The notes under the pieces: generated by a model
Database searches by the model: none
What the model saw: only the letters and a program-made list of their open reading frames with translations
Told to the model about the DNA's origin: nothing
Program-made: the position numbers and the translations under genes
In this document: one piece after another, positions 62,381-64,000 of the stretch
How the letters are laid out: every line of letters starts with the position of its first letter
How positions within the stretch are numbered: position 1 is the stretch's first letter
Source: Tumebacillus lacus
GTDB taxonomy: Bacteria > Bacillota > Bacilli > Tumebacillales > Tumebacillaceae
Direction: 5' to 3'
DNA length: 64,000 nt
Assembly: GCF_026410385.1 (NCBI RefSeq)
Contig: NZ_JAPMLT010000015.1
Location: 1-64,000, forward strand

Positions 62381-63985
62381 TTACCAAGCGGCCACCGAGC
62401 CATCCGTTCTCGGCTCCGTGCCGCCTGCCAGCACGCCTTGCTCACCGCGCCAGATGATCTGGCCGCGACCGAACGATCCCGAGCCGAGGGCCCAGCGGAT
62501 GTCGTGGCCGCGGGCGGCGAGGGTGGCTGCGATGAGGGCGGGGACGGTGTGTTCGAGCTCGACCGTCTTGCCTTTCAGCCACTGCCAGCGGGGAGCATCG
62601 AGCGCCGCTTGCGGGTTGAGGTGAAAATCGACGGTGTTCATCACGACCTGCACATGCCCCTGCGGCTGCATGAAGCCGCCCATCACGCCAAACGGGCCGA
62701 CCGCTTCACCGCCCCGGGTGAGGAAGCCGGGGATGATCGTGTGGTACGTTTTTTTGCCGCCGGCGAGCGCGTTGTCGTGCGTCGGATCGAGCGAGAAGTT
62801 GTGCCCGCGATTTTGCAGGGCGATGCCGGTGCCGGGCACGACGAGACCGGAGCCGAAGCCCATGTAGTTGCTTTGGATGAACGAGACCATGTTGCCTTCG
62901 CCGTCTGCCGTCGCCAGATAGACGGTGCCGCCCTTTGGCGGTTCACCCGGCGTCGGGAGCAGTGCTTCGGTGCCGATCAACCGGCGACGCTCCGCCGCGT
63001 ACGCCTCGGAGAGCAGGTCGCGCACGGCGACTTTCATCTGCCCGGCGTCTGTGATAAACCGCTGGCCGTCGGCAAATGCCAGTTTGATCGCCTCGATGGA
63101 CTTGTGGTAGGTGTCGAACGTGTCCTTTTCCGTGAAATCAAACCCTTTGAGCAGGTTCAACGCGATCAGGGCGACCAGACCTTGCCCGTTCGGCGGGATC
63201 TCCCACACGTCGTAGCCCCGGTAATTGACCGAGATCGGGTCCACCCATTCCGGGCGGAATGCGGCGAGGTCCTCGACAGACAGATAGCCGCCATTTGCCT
63301 GCACAAACGCCGCGATCTTCTCCGCCAGCTCGCCCTGGTAAAACGCCTTGCCGTTCGTCTCCGCGATCAACTGCAACGTGCGGGCAGGATCCTCCGACCG
63401 CCACATCTCGCCGATGCGCGGCACTCGTCCGTCCGTCGTGAAAGTGTTGAACCAAGGGTGGAACTCCTCGCCTTGGAGCCCGGCATACGTTTTCGACGCC
63501 CGCTCCCAGTAATAGCCGAGCGTTGGTGACACGGGGTAGCCTTGCTCCGCGTATTCAATCGCCGGACGCAGCACTTCGGTCAGCGGCAGACGGCCAAATC
63601 GTGCCGACAACTCCGCCCATGCACCGGGTGCACCGGGGACGGTGACGGGGATCGCGCCGAATTTGGGCATCTCGGTGAGGCCGCGCTTTTGCAACGCTTC
63701 GATGGAGATCGACTGAGGGGCCGGGCCGGAGGAGTTCAGCCCGTGCAGCTTGCCCTCCGTCCAGACGAGGGCAAACGCGTCGCCGCCGATGCCGTTCGAC
63801 GTCGGCTCGACCACCGTCAGAGCAGCGGCGGTGGCGATGGCTGCGTCGATCGCATTGCCGCCCCGTTTCAATAGATCGAGCCCGGCTTGAGCGGCGAGCG
63901 GCTGCGAGGTGGCGACCATGCCGTTTTTGGCATAGGCGGTCATCCGCTGGGAGGGATACGGGTGGTGCAAGGGGTTAAAGTTCAT
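62381..63985 (-). CDS. ggt: Gamma-glutamyltransferase
   Basis: 534 aa, ATG 63985 with AGGAG at the window edge, so the gene appears complete. Ntn hydrolase that cleaves itself; the new N-terminal nucleophile is Thr354 in KGGTVYLATADGEGNMV. Other family blocks: GGNAIDAAIATAAALTVVEP, GIGGDAFALVW, and GFMQPQGHVQV at the end. Transfers or hydrolyses gamma-glutamyl groups of glutathione-like compounds. I see no signal peptide, so this is the cytoplasmic YwrD-like branch rather than the secreted Ggt. Confidence 0.92.
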   Translation of the reverse strand: MNFNPLHHPYPSQRMTAYAKNGMVATSQPLAAQAGLDLLKRGGNAIDAAIATAAALTVVEPTSNGIGGDAFALVWTEGKLHGLNSSGPAPQSISIEALQKRGLTEMPKFGAIPVTVPGAPGAWAELSARFGRLPLTEVLRPAIEYAEQGYPVSPTLGYYWERASKTYAGLQGEEFHPWFNTFTTDGRVPRIGEMWRSEDPARTLQLIAETNGKAFYQGELAEKIAAFVQANGGYLSVEDLAAFRPEWVDPISVNYRGYDVWEIPPNGQGLVALIALNLLKGFDFTEKDTFDTYHKSIEAIKLAFADGQRFITDAGQMKVAVRDLLSEAYAAERRRLIGTEALLPTPGEPPKGGTVYLATADGEGNMVSFIQSNYMGFGSGLVVPGTGIALQNRGHNFSLDPTHDNALAGGKKTYHTIIPGFLTRGGEAVGPFGVMGGFMQPQGHVQVVMNTVDFHLNPQAALDAPRWQWLKGKTVELEHTVPALIAATLAARGHDIRWALGSGSFGRGQIIWRGEQGVLAGGTEPRTDGSVAAW

Positions 63986-64000
63986 GAAAGGAGCACTCCT

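Overview
The window is a 64 kb piece of a chromosome from a Gram-positive, Bacillales-type bacterium with high-GC, strongly C/G-ending coding sequence. The evidence is seen in the sequence: a CIRCE-controlled groESL operon, an ArgR/AhrC-type ARG box before argCJBD, a guanine riboswitch before guaA, VanW, ABC-F and PAS sensor-kinase genes of Bacillus type, strong GGAGG ribosome binding sites with frequent GTG/TTG starts, and holin-like type I toxins. A GC-rich relative of Alicyclobacillaceae (Tumebacillus-like) would fit, but that placement is inference.

Layout. 1-0.6 kb: the end of an rRNA operon (23S 3' end, 5S) and tRNA-Leu(CAG). 0.7-8 kb: YitT transporter-like protein, transketolase, a CuA-domain lipoprotein, VanW protein, a PAS histidine kinase, a frameshifted GNAT gene and a nitroreductase. 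8-12.4 kb: argC-argJ-argB-argD. 12.4-14.5 kb: an AT-rich three-gene island (pentapeptide-repeat ion channel, nucleotidyltransferase, small partner) that looks horizontally acquired. 14.7-18.6 kb: a peptide/nickel-type ABC transporter without its binding protein. 18.7-24.5 kb: RDD protein, signal peptidase I, the first of two type I toxin-antitoxin loci, and several secreted proteins. 24.5-33 kb: pyruvate oxidase-like enzyme, chemotaxis receptor, ABC-F protein, PAP2 phosphatase, folate cyclo-ligase, GGDEF protein. 33-38 kb: molybdenum cofactor genes (mobA, unknown, MoCF-domain protein, moeA, mobB) running into tatA-tatC, so cofactor assembly and Tat export of folded enzymes are linked. 38-40 kb: DUF4003 protein and a DUF4230 protein with a collagen-like tract.

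40.3-45.7 kb: groESL, a candidate attenuator RNA, a sigma factor fused to a large C-terminal domain, and an M23 peptidase with a coiled coil. 45.8-48.9 kb: a TctB-TctA-TctC tripartite tricarboxylate transporter. 49-54.8 kb: EamA transporter, then a MoxR / DUF58 / transglutaminase operon. 54.8-58 kb: guanine riboswitch, guaA and a purine permease. 58-61.8 kb, minus strand: an apparent ribosomally made peptide (RiPP) cluster, made of a 33-residue precursor ending in seven Asn, a radical SAM enzyme with a CX4CX2C cluster motif and a C-terminal PqqD/RRE-like region, and an MFS exporter. 61.9-62.3 kb: the second type I toxin-antitoxin locus. 62.4-64 kb: gamma-glutamyltransferase.

The strongest candidates for something undescribed are the poly-Asn RiPP cluster, the duplicated toxin-antitoxin element, the AT-rich island, and the sigma factor fusion.
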